Assembly (NCBI GenBank): GCA_027067235.1
Contig: JALXFQ010000144.1
Coordinates: 1 to 6,760, forward strand
DNA: 6,760 bases
Direction: 5' to 3'
Origin: Gammaproteobacteria bacterium
Lineage (GTDB): Bacteria > Pseudomonadota > Gammaproteobacteria > QOAV01
The notes beneath the pieces are model-generated. The model did not search any database. It was not told the DNA's origin and was given only the letters and a program-made list of their open reading frames with translations. This document shows positions 6,462 to 6,760 of the stretch, in pieces; position 1 is the stretch's first letter; each line of letters begins with the position of its first letter. The position numbers and the translations under genes are program-made.

Positions 6462-6760
6462 ATGTTGGAAAAGATTCATAATAATTTACTTTATCTGTTT
6501 CTGGTCATGGCCGTCGGTTGCGGCTTGGGCGCGACTAGTCCGGCATCGGCCTCGACTCCGCTGGTGGTGAACGCCTATCCGGGTATGCGCATTCATGACT
6601 CGTCCTACAAGCCGGCTCCCGACTGGTGGCCTCCCGGTCTGCCCTGGCACGGAGAGGGCAAAAATACCGGGCCTTCGTATCGCTATGGCCCGGCGCTTGT
6701 TCGCCACGCCGGCAACCAGTTACATTTCTGGGCCTGCTCGCAAGGTGATCCGGATATCAA
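6462..6760 (+). CDS. Exported protein of unknown function, 3' end cut off
   Basis: The reading frame stays open from the ATG at 6462 to the right edge (99 full codons). The N-terminus looks like a Sec signal: MLEKIHNN, a hydrophobic core at about 9-24, and a possible cleavage after ASA at 28-30. The AVGC at 17-20 could instead be a poor lipobox. The visible mature part is rich in tryptophan, proline and tyrosine (DWWPPGLPWHGEG at 53-65). It contains a block, YGPALVRHAGNQLHFWACS (75-93), that recalls a blade of secreted five-bladed beta-propeller proteins such as glycoside hydrolase 43-like families. That resemblance is from memory and weak. No good Shine-Dalgarno precedes the ATG; the next in-frame ATG is at 6507 (residue 16) and would cut the signal peptide. 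It is divergent from nap and need not be functionally related. Confidence 0.7.
   Translation, partial: MLEKIHNNLLYLFLVMAVGCGLGATSPASASTPLVVNAYPGMRIHDSSYKPAPDWWPPGLPWHGEGKNTGPSYRYGPALVRHAGNQLHFWACSQGDPDI

Noticed and set aside
1..6760. Mobile elements, CRISPR arrays, tRNA or rRNA genes
   Set aside because: No transposase-like frames, no regularly spaced direct repeats and no recognisable structural RNA sequences were found. The window is almost fully explained by the nap operon.

Overview
The window holds a nearly complete operon for the periplasmic nitrate reductase (Nap), read entirely on the minus strand in the order napF-napD-napA-napG-napH-napB-napC. Only the 3' part of napC is cut off by the left edge. 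At the right edge a divergent plus-strand gene for an exported protein of unknown function begins and is cut off. The gene set, the CX2CH cytochromes, the twin-arginine signals on NapA and NapG, and the FDAGHBC order all point to a Gram-negative proteobacterium. The arrangement is best known from Gammaproteobacteria and also occurs in some beta- and alphaproteobacteria. I cannot name the species.

Layout from left to right: napC (1-398, partial), a 104-base gap, napB (503-931), napH (953-1867), napG (1867-2754), a 72-base gap with a GC-rich hairpin, napA (2827-5409), napD (5409-5666), napF (5663-6229), a 232-base intergenic promoter region, and the start of the divergent gene (6462 to the edge). 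napF/napD overlap by 4 bases (ATGA). napD/napA and napG/napH each share one base (TAATG). These overlaps suggest translational coupling.

How the genes work together, from knowledge of the families: NapA is the molybdenum bis-MGD catalytic subunit that reduces nitrate to nitrite in the periplasm. NapB is its diheme electron donor. NapC (membrane tetraheme quinol dehydrogenase) and NapGH (iron-sulfur quinol dehydrogenase) feed it electrons from the quinol pool. NapD binds the NapA Tat signal peptide and controls its maturation. NapF is a cytoplasmic iron-sulfur protein linked to NapA maturation. The proton-translocating step lies upstream of quinol, so Nap itself serves redox balancing, nitrate scavenging or the first step of denitrification or ammonification.

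Upstream of napF I read an FNR/Anr/Dnr-type box (8 of 10 consensus bases) placed exactly as in a class II activated promoter relative to a plausible -10 element, which suggests oxygen- or NO-responsive control. I saw no convincing NarL/NarP site. The region is ordinary in its gene content. The items most worth a second look are this promoter, the napA-napG hairpin, an apparent insertion in NapA, a repeated GTCAAA motif between the divergent genes, and the unidentified divergent exported protein.
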